Of a stretch of 64,000 nucleotides of DNA, positions 31,726 to 40,235 are shown piece by piece. The position numbers and the translations under genes were made by a program. Position 1 is the stretch's first letter. Every line of letters starts with the position of its first letter. Source of the stretch: Mucilaginibacter paludis DSM 18603. GTDB taxonomy: Bacteria; Bacteroidota; Bacteroidia; Sphingobacteriales; Sphingobacteriaceae. Location: positions 1,550,001 to 1,614,000 of the forward strand of contig NZ_CM001403.1 of the NCBI RefSeq assembly GCF_000166195.2, given 5' to 3'. The notes beneath the pieces were generated by a model that worked only from the letters and a program-made list of their open reading frames with translations, was not told the origin of the DNA and ran no database searches.

Positions 31726-32805
31726 ATGAAGGCCACTCATTTTAAAATAGACCGGAAATACTTTTGGGTAGAACTGAGTTTCCTGCTTTTTCTGTCCTTC
31801 GGTGTTTCGCTCATCAGCGACCTGGAGTACAGCACCTATGAACAGCACGACATTACCCGGTTTGCAGAGGATATCGGCTATCGGCTGATCACGGGCAGCT
31901 TTTCACTCCTCACCTATGCCATATATTACCTTGCATTCCTTAAGCGTTATGTGTTTGGACGCAAGGTTGTCGGTATTATCCTTTGCAGCGTTGGCTTTGT
32001 GATTATAGATCAGTTAATATATAAGTTCCCGACTAACTGGGTGATTATTCATACTGACTTGGTTTCAAACAGTTTGAAAAAGCGGGCGGTTGTAGACCTT
32101 TTAAGGCCACATATTATTTTTATGTTCAATTACAGAGTTATCCGTTCTATAATTCCGTTAATTGGCTTGGCTTTTCTGATCAGGTCGCTCACCCAGGAAC
32201 GGGAAATGAAGGAACTGAAAGAACAACAGCTGGTTTCTGAACTCAATTACCTGAAAGCACAACTCCACCCACATTTCTTTTTCAACACGATCAATAATAT
32301 TTATGCGCTGGCGCTCAAGCAATCCGTACAAACTGCACCTATGATAGCGCGACTTGGCGAAATGATGCGTTACATCCTTTATGAAGCCGACCAGCCAACC
32401 GTTCCTTTATCCCGGGAACTTACTTTTTTATCCGATTATATTGCAGTTGAAAAAATACGTCACCAGGCACACATTGATATCCAATTCGACGTTCAGGGCA
32501 TCCGGTCGGATTACCGCATGGAGCCGCTGTTGTTGCTGCCTTTTATCGAAAACGCTTTCAAACACGGATTGGAAGAAGAAACAAAAAACGGGTTTGTCCA
32601 TATCGTGATCTGTCAGACCGATCAGGATCTCACCTTACAGGTGAGTAACAGTGTTCCGCAGCCCGTAAAAAAAACAGGTGTATCCGGGATCGGTATTCAG
32701 AATGTGCGTAAAAGGCTCGATATTTTATACCCTGACAAGTATCAGCTGGATATTAACGAGACACCAAAATTATATGAAGTGAATTTAATTCTGACTAATC
32801 CATGA
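31726..32805 (+). CDS. LytS-like sensor histidine kinase
   Basis: 359 residues. Four or so TM helices in the first ~150 residues, a short coiled coil (EREMKELKEQQLVSELNYLKAQ), then a His_kinase domain with LHPHFFFNTINNI, phospho-acceptor His183, and an ATPase domain (LLLPFIENAFKHGLEE; GIGIQNVRKRLDILY). Overlaps the response regulator by 4 bp. Signal unknown. Confidence 0.95.
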   Translation: MKATHFKIDRKYFWVELSFLLFLSFGVSLISDLEYSTYEQHDITRFAEDIGYRLITGSFSLLTYAIYYLAFLKRYVFGRKVVGIILCSVGFVIIDQLIYKFPTNWVIIHTDLVSNSLKKRAVVDLLRPHIIFMFNYRVIRSIIPLIGLAFLIRSLTQEREMKELKEQQLVSELNYLKAQLHPHFFFNTINNIYALALKQSVQTAPMIARLGEMMRYILYEADQPTVPLSRELTFLSDYIAVEKIRHQAHIDIQFDVQGIRSDYRMEPLLLLPFIENAFKHGLEEETKNGFVHIVICQTDQDLTLQVSNSVPQPVKKTGVSGIGIQNVRKRLDILYPDKYQLDINETPKLYEVNLILTNP

Positions 32806-33476
32806 TCCGGTGTATCATTGTCGATGACGAACCTTTAGCGCTGGAGGTACTGGAGCATTTCATCAGCCGTACACCCCAATTGGAATTAGTTGCCAATTGC
32901 TGCAATGCGGTTGATGCTTTTAAGGTACTGCACGATCAGCAGGTTGACCTGATGTTCCTCGATATCAAAATGCCCGGCATTAGCGGCCTTGATTTTGTGA
33001 GTTCATTAAAAAATCCACCATCCATTATCTTCACTACTGCTTTTGCCGAACATGCGGTAAGGGGTTTTGAACTGGAAGCTATTGACTACCTTCTCAAACC
33101 GATCACTTTCGAAAGGTTTGAGAAGAGCATTCGCAAACTGCTGAAGATGCGCCCGCCTGAACCGGCGGACGTTAAAGATTATACTTATTTCAGGGTGTCA
33201 GGGCGGTTGATCAAGATCTTTCATGCTGATCTGCTTTATGCACAATCAGTAAAGGATTATATTTTGATCTGTACAAAAAGCGGCAATCACCTAACGCACA
33301 TGACGATGAAATATCTTGCCGAACTGTTACCGTCACCGCCTTTTCTGCGGGTACACCGTTCTTATTTGGTCAAACGCGAAGCAATCGACCAAGTGGAAAG
33401 AAATAGTATTCGGGTAAATGCCGAGATTATTCCGGTAGGCGAAAATTATCGTGGTAACTTGGAAAAGATAACATGA
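32802..33476 (+). CDS. LytTR-family response regulator
   Basis: 224 residues. Receiver domain 1-120 with acidic pair DDE (8-10), phospho-acceptor Asp54 (LMFLDIKMPGISG), Thr/Lys switch region (IIFTTAF, DYLLKPI). C-terminal LytTR DNA-binding domain (YFRVSGRLIKIFHADLLYAQSVKDYILIC ... FLRVHRSYLVKREAID). Partner of the upstream kinase; the two form a standard LytS/LytR pair. Confidence 0.96.
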   Translation: MIRCIIVDDEPLALEVLEHFISRTPQLELVANCCNAVDAFKVLHDQQVDLMFLDIKMPGISGLDFVSSLKNPPSIIFTTAFAEHAVRGFELEAIDYLLKPITFERFEKSIRKLLKMRPPEPADVKDYTYFRVSGRLIKIFHADLLYAQSVKDYILICTKSGNHLTHMTMKYLAELLPSPPFLRVHRSYLVKREAIDQVERNSIRVNAEIIPVGENYRGNLEKIT

Positions 33477-33665
33477 CAAAAGACCGTAGTCTAATAGTTA
33501 TTAAAAAAATTAAAATACAATTATGATTACTGAAATTATGGCATCCATTTTCTAAACGCTGTTAATGCATGTATACCATTGTTTTTTGAAAACCTAAAGC
33601 GGATAGAAAAACGAAAGCGATTAGTTGTCAAAACTTGATGGTTTCTAATAACTAAACTTTAACCA

Positions 33666-33758
33666 TGCCCGCAAGGAAGCATTGGTTTTGTTCTATTACC
33701 GTTAATACCCGAACCGGGGCCACGAAAAAGGATCGGCTATAAGCCTGATGATGAATAA
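33666..33758 (+). pseudogene. 3' remnant of an ORF6N gene
   Basis: The frame ending TAA at 33756-33758 reads ...EPGPRKRIGYKPDDE, nearly the same as the C-terminus of the ORF6N protein at 29833 (ERKRIGYKPDDI). No domain-encoding sequence remains upstream; the left limit is approximate. The rest of the 347-bp gap 33477-33823 has no supported gene. Confidence 0.55.
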
Positions 33759-33791
33759 AAATGGAGATCGCAAAATGCGACCTCCATTTTT
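33757..33791 (+). terminator. Strong intrinsic terminator after ORF6N remnant
   Basis: AAAAATGGAG pairs with CTCCATTTTT and TCGCA with TGCGA around an AAA loop: 15 pairs with a single mismatch, followed by T. It overlaps the remnant's stop codon and works in both directions for the convergent gene at 33824. Confidence 0.85.
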
Positions 33792-33823
33792 GTGTTTGTT
33801 TATAGAACTGTTTAAGCCTTAAA

Positions 33824-34120
33824 TTATGTCCTATCAGGCACCAATAATCTTATATAACTCCCAATAAAGGGGTTATAAGACGGTTCATAAACAATATAAC
33901 CAAAATCCCGCAGCTGACGAATACACTTATGATAGGTTACGATACTTCTGATATGTGTTTGCCGCATAATTTCGCTCCGGGAGATTGACACAGGATTTAC
34001 CCGGCCATTCGCCAGCCATCTATGGAAAAGGCTCATATAGATACTGAAGTGCCACACATTGATACGCTGATCAGAAGCCATGACCCCAAAAAGGCTGCTA
34101 AAAACAACATCATTATTCAT
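33824..34120 (-). CDS. Small winged-helix-like protein (paralog of 34418 gene)
   Basis: 98 residues. Pattern IYMSLFHRWL...NPVSISRSEIMRQTHIRSIVTYHKCIRQLRDFGYIVYEPS looks like a winged helix of the replication/transcription-factor type. The gene at 34418 shares EIMR-x(6)-TYH-x-CI-x(2)-L-x(2)-FGYI-x-YEPS. It overlaps the excisionase-like gene by 8 bp. A DNA-binding role in element control is likely but not shown. Confidence 0.65.
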   Translation of the reverse strand: MNNDVVFSSLFGVMASDQRINVWHFSIYMSLFHRWLANGRVNPVSISRSEIMRQTHIRSIVTYHKCIRQLRDFGYIVYEPSYNPFIGSYIRLLVPDRT

Positions 34121-34385
34121 GGCCGTTATTCCCGTTAACCAACATGCTTTGAATATCTTGGTAGCGGTAATAGTAAGTACCGCCGATCTTGGAATATTGC
34201 AGCCTGCCTGTTGCCCTTAAGGTCAGTAAGGTACCGGCTGAAATTTTGAGCAGTTTTCTGACCTCAGCGGCTTTTAACCATTCTTTAGGCGCTTCTATTT
34301 TCTTTCCTAACAGGGATTTGATATCATTCAGCAAATCATTGCGGAATGCCTGCAAGTCTTCTTTTGTTATCACCTCTACACTCAT
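34113..34385 (-). CDS. Excisionase-like helix-turn-helix protein (HTH_17 type)
   Basis: 90 residues. Helical N-terminus, then WLKAAEVRKLLKISAGTLLTLRATGRLQYSKIGGTYYYRYQDIQSML, the MerR/excisionase-type winged HTH common next to integrases of Bacteroidota elements (Xis/RDF-like). It lies between two related winged-helix genes. It may direct excision by the integrase at 28483 (inference). Confidence 0.8.
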   Translation of the reverse strand: MSVEVITKEDLQAFRNDLLNDIKSLLGKKIEAPKEWLKAAEVRKLLKISAGTLLTLRATGRLQYSKIGGTYYYRYQDIQSMLVNGNNGHE

Positions 34386-34417
34386 CTCTCTGCACTTAAT
34401 ATTAAAAAAAGTAATTG

Positions 34418-34693
34418 CTAAATCAGCAAGTACACCTTGCTCCGGCTGTTGCGTTTAAAGGATGGCTCATAACGGATATAGCCGAAAGAGTGCAAATCCT
34501 TGATGCATCTGTGATACGTGGCCTGCGCAGATATTTTTGCGATGCGCATAATCTCGTAACTAAAGGCACACAAAGGATTTGCACATTCATGCTCCTGCCA
34601 GTATTGAAGTAATGCGGCATAGATACCGATATGAGTGGTTCCTATGCGCGCATCCTTTTCAATCGCCGTGAAAAAATCCGTTAGTGGTTTCAT
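34418..34693 (-). CDS. Small winged-helix-like protein
   Basis: 91 residues. HIGIYAALLQYWQEHECANPLCAFSYEIMRIAKISAQATYHRCIKDLHSFGYIRYEPS parallels the gene at 33824, so the two are an old duplication flanking the excisionase-like gene. Same strand as tra2 and 28 bp after the DUF3945-like gene; may be read at the end of that operon. Confidence 0.65.
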   Translation of the reverse strand: MKPLTDFFTAIEKDARIGTTHIGIYAALLQYWQEHECANPLCAFSYEIMRIAKISAQATYHRCIKDLHSFGYIRYEPSFKRNSRSKVYLLI

Positions 34694-34721
34694 TCCCGAA
34701 TAGCATTAAAAATTATCCCAT

Positions 34722-36563
34722 TCAGGACACATGCATACGCTGGCGTCTTGACTGCCTATTGTTTTTCGCGGTATTTTCCGATTCTTTTTGATCTGCTTTT
34801 TTTCCAGCTGATTGACCTGGCTGATCATTGGTCTGATTATTTTGAAGGGGAACAACTTTGGCACCATCGTTTGTTTTCCCGAGGTTGGTATCACTGTTTA
34901 TCCCTTGTTCCTGTTTAACTGCCTTTTGTACTTCGACCTGTTTAACCTCCATACGCTGGTTGTTGCTGTCATAAAAATCGAAGCCTGCCTGACGCGGATT
35001 TGCAGCCATCGTCCCCTTAATTTCCTGGCCATCTTTGATAATCGTAACTTTGGTTGGGTTTCCCTTTTCCAGCGAAGCCAATAAACGGCTGCGGTCATAG
35101 CCTTCAGCCAGCTCCTTGATCGGGTAATTTTTAATAGCCTTTTCATGATCCCAAAACATCATTTTAGGCAGGAAATTGCCGCGATCATCGGTTTGCTTGA
35201 AATCAAGAGCGCGCCAGGCTTTATAAGTCTCGTCTGTCGCCTTAAATTTCCTATTCTCACCTTCACCTACCGGAACCAGTTTATTCAGTTCTTTATATAC
35301 CGCACGGGAGTCCAGCATGTTATACCTTTCCTTCAGGGTATAATTGTTCTCTTTACCAATGAAGTAGGTTTGCTTTAAGGGTTCATCAGCGCCTGGTTGC
35401 TTTAATTCCAGATCGAACTTTTTAAAGAAATAAAGGTCACCGCCGTTGGATTTACCGAAGTGCAGCGTGCTTTTCACCTCATCCTGACCGAATTTGGTCT
35501 GATGCGGTACTGTAAAATCATTCGCGCCGGTTGCCATTTTTTCCTGAATCGCCTTAGCGGGTTCTTCCCCGAAACCCAGGAACATGGCCTGGTTTTTCAG
35601 GTAATCATAATTTTTCATGTTAATTTCCATAGCAATTGAATTTTTAATGGTTAATATTTCGTAATTGAAGTGATCGGGATAGGTTGATACTTTCAGGTTA
35701 TCAGGGTTGACCTCTTGCAGTCGGTCGTCATAAAGCTTTAATATTTGATTTTCATGATCGAATCGTGCATATAGAAAATGCCGGATGCTTTTCGGCTCAT
35801 ACAGCGAATTAATTTCCAGTTCGTTCCAGACTTTGGCCCGGTGGTCAGCATCAAATTGATAAAAAGCTGTTTTAATCGTAAGGCCGCTGTAATCTTCCGG
35901 CCTGCCCTCCATATCCTGAATTAGCTGACGCCCTTTATACTGACCGATCAGCAGGTAATCGCTTTTTTCATTAATTTCCGGGTCTGATTTTAATTGCTCT
36001 TTGAAACATCTTTCAGCTTCGTCAAGGGAAGGAAAAGAACCAATCATGCGGAGGCTATGACCGATCTCGTAAACCTGATGTCCGGCATGTCGGTGTGCAA
36101 ACACGTGAAAACGGTCAATTTCCTTTGCCGGATCAATATTGTTATTCCATTGCACCGGAAACGTCCTTCCATCTTGTACTAAGGCCAACACCTGCTCTAT
36201 AGGCTGACCGGGCAATAACTGCACAGATTGGCTTTCCATAGCCTCCCTGAAAGTGTTTTGAGAAATAGCAGTCGCAATAGTCCTTCCATTCCCTTGATAA
36301 GATTGCCGCAAGGTTTCTACCGGCATAAAGCGGTAATCCAGGTATTTTTCCCTGACAGCATAGGGATCATCCTCATAAGGATAAGATCGGGACACATCAT
36401 TGGCATAGCAAAAGGCTTGTGCCTCAGCCGCCGATATAAACCCTTCGAAGACAGGCGGAATATCGTTTGGCAAAGAACTGAAAGCAACCCAGTTCCACCC
36501 GGATAATTCGGCATTGCGCAGAAAGCTACCCACTTCCCGAAGATTTGTTTCCTTGACTTCCAT
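34722..36563 (-). CDS. DUF3945-like conjugative-element protein with long N-terminal extension
   Basis: 613 residues. The part from about residue 312 (MNMKNYDYLKNQAMFLGFGEEPAKAIQEKM) to ~575 is the paralog of residues 104-400 of the tra1 protein at 20388, including KAWRALDFKQTDDRGN, YPIKELAEGYDRS and TKVTIIKDGQEIKGTMAANPRQAG. The first ~310 residues form additional domains (NWVAFSSLPNDIPPVFEGFISAAEAQAFCYAND ... FHVFAHRHAGHQVYEIGHSLRMIGSF). The C-terminus is Gln/Lys-rich. Last large gene of tra2, 18 bp after traM. Function unknown. Confidence 0.7.
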   Translation of the reverse strand: MEVKETNLREVGSFLRNAELSGWNWVAFSSLPNDIPPVFEGFISAAEAQAFCYANDVSRSYPYEDDPYAVREKYLDYRFMPVETLRQSYQGNGRTIATAISQNTFREAMESQSVQLLPGQPIEQVLALVQDGRTFPVQWNNNIDPAKEIDRFHVFAHRHAGHQVYEIGHSLRMIGSFPSLDEAERCFKEQLKSDPEINEKSDYLLIGQYKGRQLIQDMEGRPEDYSGLTIKTAFYQFDADHRAKVWNELEINSLYEPKSIRHFLYARFDHENQILKLYDDRLQEVNPDNLKVSTYPDHFNYEILTIKNSIAMEINMKNYDYLKNQAMFLGFGEEPAKAIQEKMATGANDFTVPHQTKFGQDEVKSTLHFGKSNGGDLYFFKKFDLELKQPGADEPLKQTYFIGKENNYTLKERYNMLDSRAVYKELNKLVPVGEGENRKFKATDETYKAWRALDFKQTDDRGNFLPKMMFWDHEKAIKNYPIKELAEGYDRSRLLASLEKGNPTKVTIIKDGQEIKGTMAANPRQAGFDFYDSNNQRMEVKQVEVQKAVKQEQGINSDTNLGKTNDGAKVVPLQNNQTNDQPGQSAGKKADQKESENTAKNNRQSRRQRMHVS

Positions 36564-36581
36564 CTGATCGGTGGCGTTTTA

Positions 36582-37712
36582 TCACTTACTTTCCCTTAAT
36601 TTTTTGTTATCACGCAGCAAAAGCGGATGCCCGTCTTTTAACTTTGCTTTGATGCGTTTTACCTTTTTGGAGAAAAGCCCCTTTGCAACATTCACCCCGG
36701 CTCCGGCGAGTTGCGCTCCCATTGAGGGGTCAAGGCTCATAAATTCCATTCCCTCTACACTATTGACCGCGCCGTCTTTAACGGCATCGCCGGTAACGGC
36801 CTCCGGCACGCTAATACCTTCCAATCCATCCGTCATGTCAAAAACGGTCAGGTCAACCGGCAGGATCATGGTGCCCATGCGGATGATCTTGATGTTCATG
36901 GTCAGCCTTTGATTGTACAATTGGCCGCTGCCATAGATAAGCTGTCCTTTGGGAATCAACTGCCCGCTGATCGTTACGGTATCGAGCAATTTTAATCTTA
37001 CAACTGTACCCTGGGTGATTTTTTGTTTCCCATCTATCACAGCGGGTATCGCTTTAAATCGCCTACTTTCCAATTCTTTAGCCTGCGGATCTGCTTTTTC
37101 CTTTACTCTGTCGGGGTGTTGAATGTCCATGATTTTTTCAAGCAGGCCATTCATTTGCTTGAGTTCAGGGTCTTCACTTTTTTGTTGGGAATCTTGCTGC
37201 AAATTGCTATTCAAACTATTATCATTAATTGGTGGAGTTGAAGCGGTCTTAACAGGCGTTACCGGCTTGTTAATAGCCGTTTGTAATTGCGCCAGTTTTT
37301 GATAAACCTGAGCTTCGTTAGCAGTTTGATTATTTCCCCCGGCCAGCTTCGATGGCTGAATATTAGTGCGCCATGCTGGTTGTGCATTACCGGGAATAGT
37401 GATCGCTGCCGCGCTGTCTGCCGCCTGACGGTAGTAAGGATCACTTTTCATTTGTTCCTTTAGTTTCACCGAATCAGCAGCCGCTTTATCATAATAACTT
37501 AGTTTATTAAGGTCTTTGTTGCCTTTTAGAACCGCATCCGGTAGGTTCATATTAAATCCCTTTGTTGTATTGGCTTTGATTTCAGCGGAACTGGCCTTAC
37601 CACCGCCTAATGCCCAAAAGAACATCGTTAAAAAGGGCAACACCATAAGGGGCAATACCAGCAGCACTTTGCGCTGGCGAAGCATTTTTGGAGATAATGT
37701 TTGCTTTTCCAT
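36582..37712 (-). CDS. traM: Conjugative transfer protein TraM (tra2 copy)
   Basis: 376 residues. TM anchor KVLLVLPLMVLPFLTMFFWALGGG, Asn/Gln/Pro-rich linker, C-terminal channel domain RRFKAIPAVIDGKQKITQGTVVRLKLLDTVTISGQLIPKGQLIYGSG ... FSKKVKRIKAKLKDGHPLLLRDNKK. Collinear with the tra1 copy but clearly diverged. It follows traK by only 10 bp, with no traL between. Confidence 0.92.
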   Translation of the reverse strand: MEKQTLSPKMLRQRKVLLVLPLMVLPFLTMFFWALGGGKASSAEIKANTTKGFNMNLPDAVLKGNKDLNKLSYYDKAAADSVKLKEQMKSDPYYRQAADSAAAITIPGNAQPAWRTNIQPSKLAGGNNQTANEAQVYQKLAQLQTAINKPVTPVKTASTPPINDNSLNSNLQQDSQQKSEDPELKQMNGLLEKIMDIQHPDRVKEKADPQAKELESRRFKAIPAVIDGKQKITQGTVVRLKLLDTVTISGQLIPKGQLIYGSGQLYNQRLTMNIKIIRMGTMILPVDLTVFDMTDGLEGISVPEAVTGDAVKDGAVNSVEGMEFMSLDPSMGAQLAGAGVNVAKGLFSKKVKRIKAKLKDGHPLLLRDNKKLRESK

Positions 37713-37722
37713 AATTATTATT

Positions 37723-38340
37723 TTAATGATTGACTGTTTTTAAATCTTTATTTTCAAGGGTGTTCCAGCGTTCTATGAGAAAACCATGTGGATTGTTATC
37801 ACTGCGTGGTACATTTCGCAGGTCACCTTCTGTGACAAGACTTCGGGTGACAGTGCTGGTTGTTCGTACAATGTTCTGCGTGGCATAACAGCGGAAATGG
37901 TAAGGATAACTCCGCAGATCAACGGAAACGCTGTCCACCTCGATCTGCTGACTGATGTTACCGGCTATAATATTGTTGTAGTAGCCATTTTCGGACAGGT
38001 TATCATATTCCCGCTTTGCCGAACCGTCTGCGAGGTAAAGCGCTTTGGTAACATTCGCCTGGATGAACTTATCATCCGGTGCGAGCGTGAAGAAAAGCTG
38101 ATGAAAGGTTTTAACATGATCTCTTGCCTCCACCGCAACATTGTCTTTTCGGTCGGCTGCATAAGCCTCCAGCACTTTGCCATTATAAAGCACATAAAGC
38201 CTGCTTTGGATAGTGGCTATTAAAGCCTTATTTTGATATTCTATATAACATATCGCTATAAAATAACCTACCGTCAGCACGATGACCAAACCACGCACGT
38301 GCTGAAAAGCGGTTTCAATATTTCGCATCTTTTTAAACAT
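37723..38340 (-). CDS. traK: Conjugative transfer protein TraK (tra2 copy)
   Basis: 205 residues from ATG 38340 (MFKKMRNIETAFQHVRG), matching the tra1 TraK start MFTQFKNIDTAFKHIKT; the 12-codon upstream extension is discarded. TM helix, then RLYVLYNGKVLEAYAADRKDNVAVEARDHVKTFHQLFFTLAPDDKFIQANVTKALYLADGSAKREYDNL, very close to tra1 TraK. This and TraE are the best conserved of the paralog pairs. Confidence 0.92.
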   Translation of the reverse strand: MFKKMRNIETAFQHVRGLVIVLTVGYFIAICYIEYQNKALIATIQSRLYVLYNGKVLEAYAADRKDNVAVEARDHVKTFHQLFFTLAPDDKFIQANVTKALYLADGSAKREYDNLSENGYYNNIIAGNISQQIEVDSVSVDLRSYPYHFRCYATQNIVRTTSTVTRSLVTEGDLRNVPRSDNNPHGFLIERWNTLENKDLKTVNH

Positions 38341-38413
38341 AATTCCCTCCTTTTCCCTTCCACTTATGCGGAACACTATTATTTGTTATTCATTTAATGA
38401 CCTTCACTGCGCG

Positions 38414-39559
38414 TCAGGACTTGGGCGGTGTGCCCGATAGCTTTCCCTGATTGGCGGTATTTCCACCGCTGTTGTTGCTGCTGTTAGTACTTTGCTGTGA
38501 AGACTGGTTTTGGGTATTGCCTCTGAAAAAGCTTTGCGTGATGGTACCACTGGCGTAAGACATAGCCATTGAAGCCAGGGCGCTTGTTTTACTGAAAAGT
38601 GCATGGCCACCCACATTCATGATGTAGTTAGCGATGCTTGGCACGGTGAAATATCCGACAATGCCAATCAGCAAAAAGATCAGGTAAGCGGTATTACTGT
38701 TCCCAAACTCGTTTCCTGGTAAGTTGCCGCTTTGTGCTGCAGCGATCATGTTCTCTTGTATTTTGGCGATTATGGCCCCGAATATATTGGCGATGGGCAG
38801 CCACATAAATACATTGACATAGCGTGCCAGCCATTGCTTCAGCGTGTGTTGAAATCCGTCGAAGATGCTCAGTCCAAAGCACAACGGGCCGAGAATGGCT
38901 AACACGATCAGTTTAAATGTTCGTATAGTATCCAGGCATAGAGCTGCCGCCTGAAACAACACATTCAGGACTTCCGCAATAAATTTCCGCGCCCAGTTCT
39001 TAATGCTCCAGCCTGAAAAGGCATCCGATATGGGATTGGTATTCGTTGCATTCGCCCCCGAATTGTCAGGATGACTATACTGATACCATTTGTCAGGGTC
39101 AGAGTTGGTAGATGATGGCTCCTGTCCTTCGGTAGCAGTCTGCGGTTTGTCTTCCAGCATGCGCGCAATGGCCTGATTAGAATTAGTCACCATTCCCTGG
39201 GTGGCTGTAACCACAGGCTGTAAAATGCCGTTGATCAATCCAAGCACCAGCGGGAAGAATGCAATACAGAAACCGATTGCAAATGGTCGTAGTAACGGGT
39301 AAACATCGACCGGCTCCGCCGCGGCAATATGTTTCCATATTCTTGCACCGATATACCACAATGCGGCGAACCCGGCTATGCCCCTGGCTACCCCGATCAT
39401 CCCGCTGCAAAGCGGCATCATTTGGGTATACAGATTTTCCAAAATACCCTGCAAGCTATGCAGGTCGTCAGCAATGCCCGTGTCCTGTGCATGGGAAAAT
39501 AAAGGCAAAAGCGTGGCTAATACTGCGAGAATCGCAGCCTTTGAAATGTTCTTTTTCAT
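38414..39559 (-). CDS. traJ: Conjugative transfer protein TraJ (tra2 copy, VirB6-like)
   Basis: 381 residues. Signal-like leader (LATLLPLFSHAQ), GVARGIAGFAALWYIGARIWKHIAAAEPVDVYPLLRPFAIG, multiple TM helices, LDTIRTFKLIVLAILGPLCFGLSIFDGFQHTLKQWLARYVNVFMWLPIANIFG, Ser/Gln/Asn-rich tail. Collinear with tra1 TraJ but without the GC-rich repeat insertion in its leader. Confidence 0.92.
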   Translation of the reverse strand: MKKNISKAAILAVLATLLPLFSHAQDTGIADDLHSLQGILENLYTQMMPLCSGMIGVARGIAGFAALWYIGARIWKHIAAAEPVDVYPLLRPFAIGFCIAFFPLVLGLINGILQPVVTATQGMVTNSNQAIARMLEDKPQTATEGQEPSSTNSDPDKWYQYSHPDNSGANATNTNPISDAFSGWSIKNWARKFIAEVLNVLFQAAALCLDTIRTFKLIVLAILGPLCFGLSIFDGFQHTLKQWLARYVNVFMWLPIANIFGAIIAKIQENMIAAAQSGNLPGNEFGNSNTAYLIFLLIGIVGYFTVPSIANYIMNVGGHALFSKTSALASMAMSYASGTITQSFFRGNTQNQSSQQSTNSSNNSGGNTANQGKLSGTPPKS

Positions 39560-39566
39560 AGTTAAA

Positions 39567-40211
39567 TCAGTTTATGCCGTACAAATTTTTAAGTGTCTGC
39601 CGGTCGTTGGTTTCTTTAGATCGTTGCAAAGCTGTCCGGTAAGCCTGATCGTTAAAGCGCCTCAAAAAACTTAGTTGGCTATGGCTGTCCGTGTAGATGC
39701 GATCAATTGCGGCCAGCCGCTCGGCATCGCTCATTCGCATTTGATTGTCGGTCATTACCATTGCAAGGTCGTCGAGATTTTTCAGGCTGGCGGCGATCAG
39801 ATGATTATAGACATCCATCATATAACCGATCTCATCCGGGTTAAAGTGCTTGTCCTGCCGGAAAGTGGAAGATGCAGACCTATATTCACTGACCAAAGAT
39901 GCCTGGTCGCTGATGATATCCGCAGCCCTCGGGTATTTCCTAACGGTCGGGCTGACAACCAGCAAGCCGTCGAGAAATGCCTCGTGCAAGCTAAAATTTC
40001 CTTGCGATACCTCTTTTACGGATTTATACCCCTTACTTAAAACCTCATAACCCTGGTACATCTGTTGTAAGATACTTTTCAAGCCCGCCAGTTTTTTATA
40101 ATCCAACGTTAACTGTTCTATGCAATCCGCAACGGATTGCGCCCTGCTTCCCACCGGAATGAGCATGCAAAGTGCGAGCATTACCACCACGCTTTTTACT
40201 ACTTTTTTCAT
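39567..40211 (-). CDS. TraI-like periplasmic protein (tra2, third)
   Basis: 214 residues. Signal peptide (VVMLALCMLIPVGSRAQ), then GYEVLSKGYKSVKEVSQGNFSLHEAFLDGLLVVSPTVRKYPRAADI, NQMRMSDAERLAAIDRIYTDSHSQLSFLRRFN and C-terminal LKNLYGIN. Best match is the third TraI-like gene of tra1 (16564). Ends 7 bp before traJ starts. Confidence 0.82.
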   Translation of the reverse strand: MKKVVKSVVVMLALCMLIPVGSRAQSVADCIEQLTLDYKKLAGLKSILQQMYQGYEVLSKGYKSVKEVSQGNFSLHEAFLDGLLVVSPTVRKYPRAADIISDQASLVSEYRSASSTFRQDKHFNPDEIGYMMDVYNHLIAASLKNLDDLAMVMTDNQMRMSDAERLAAIDRIYTDSHSQLSFLRRFNDQAYRTALQRSKETNDRQTLKNLYGIN

Positions 40212-40235
40212 CCTTTTACCTTTCCTTTTCCATAT

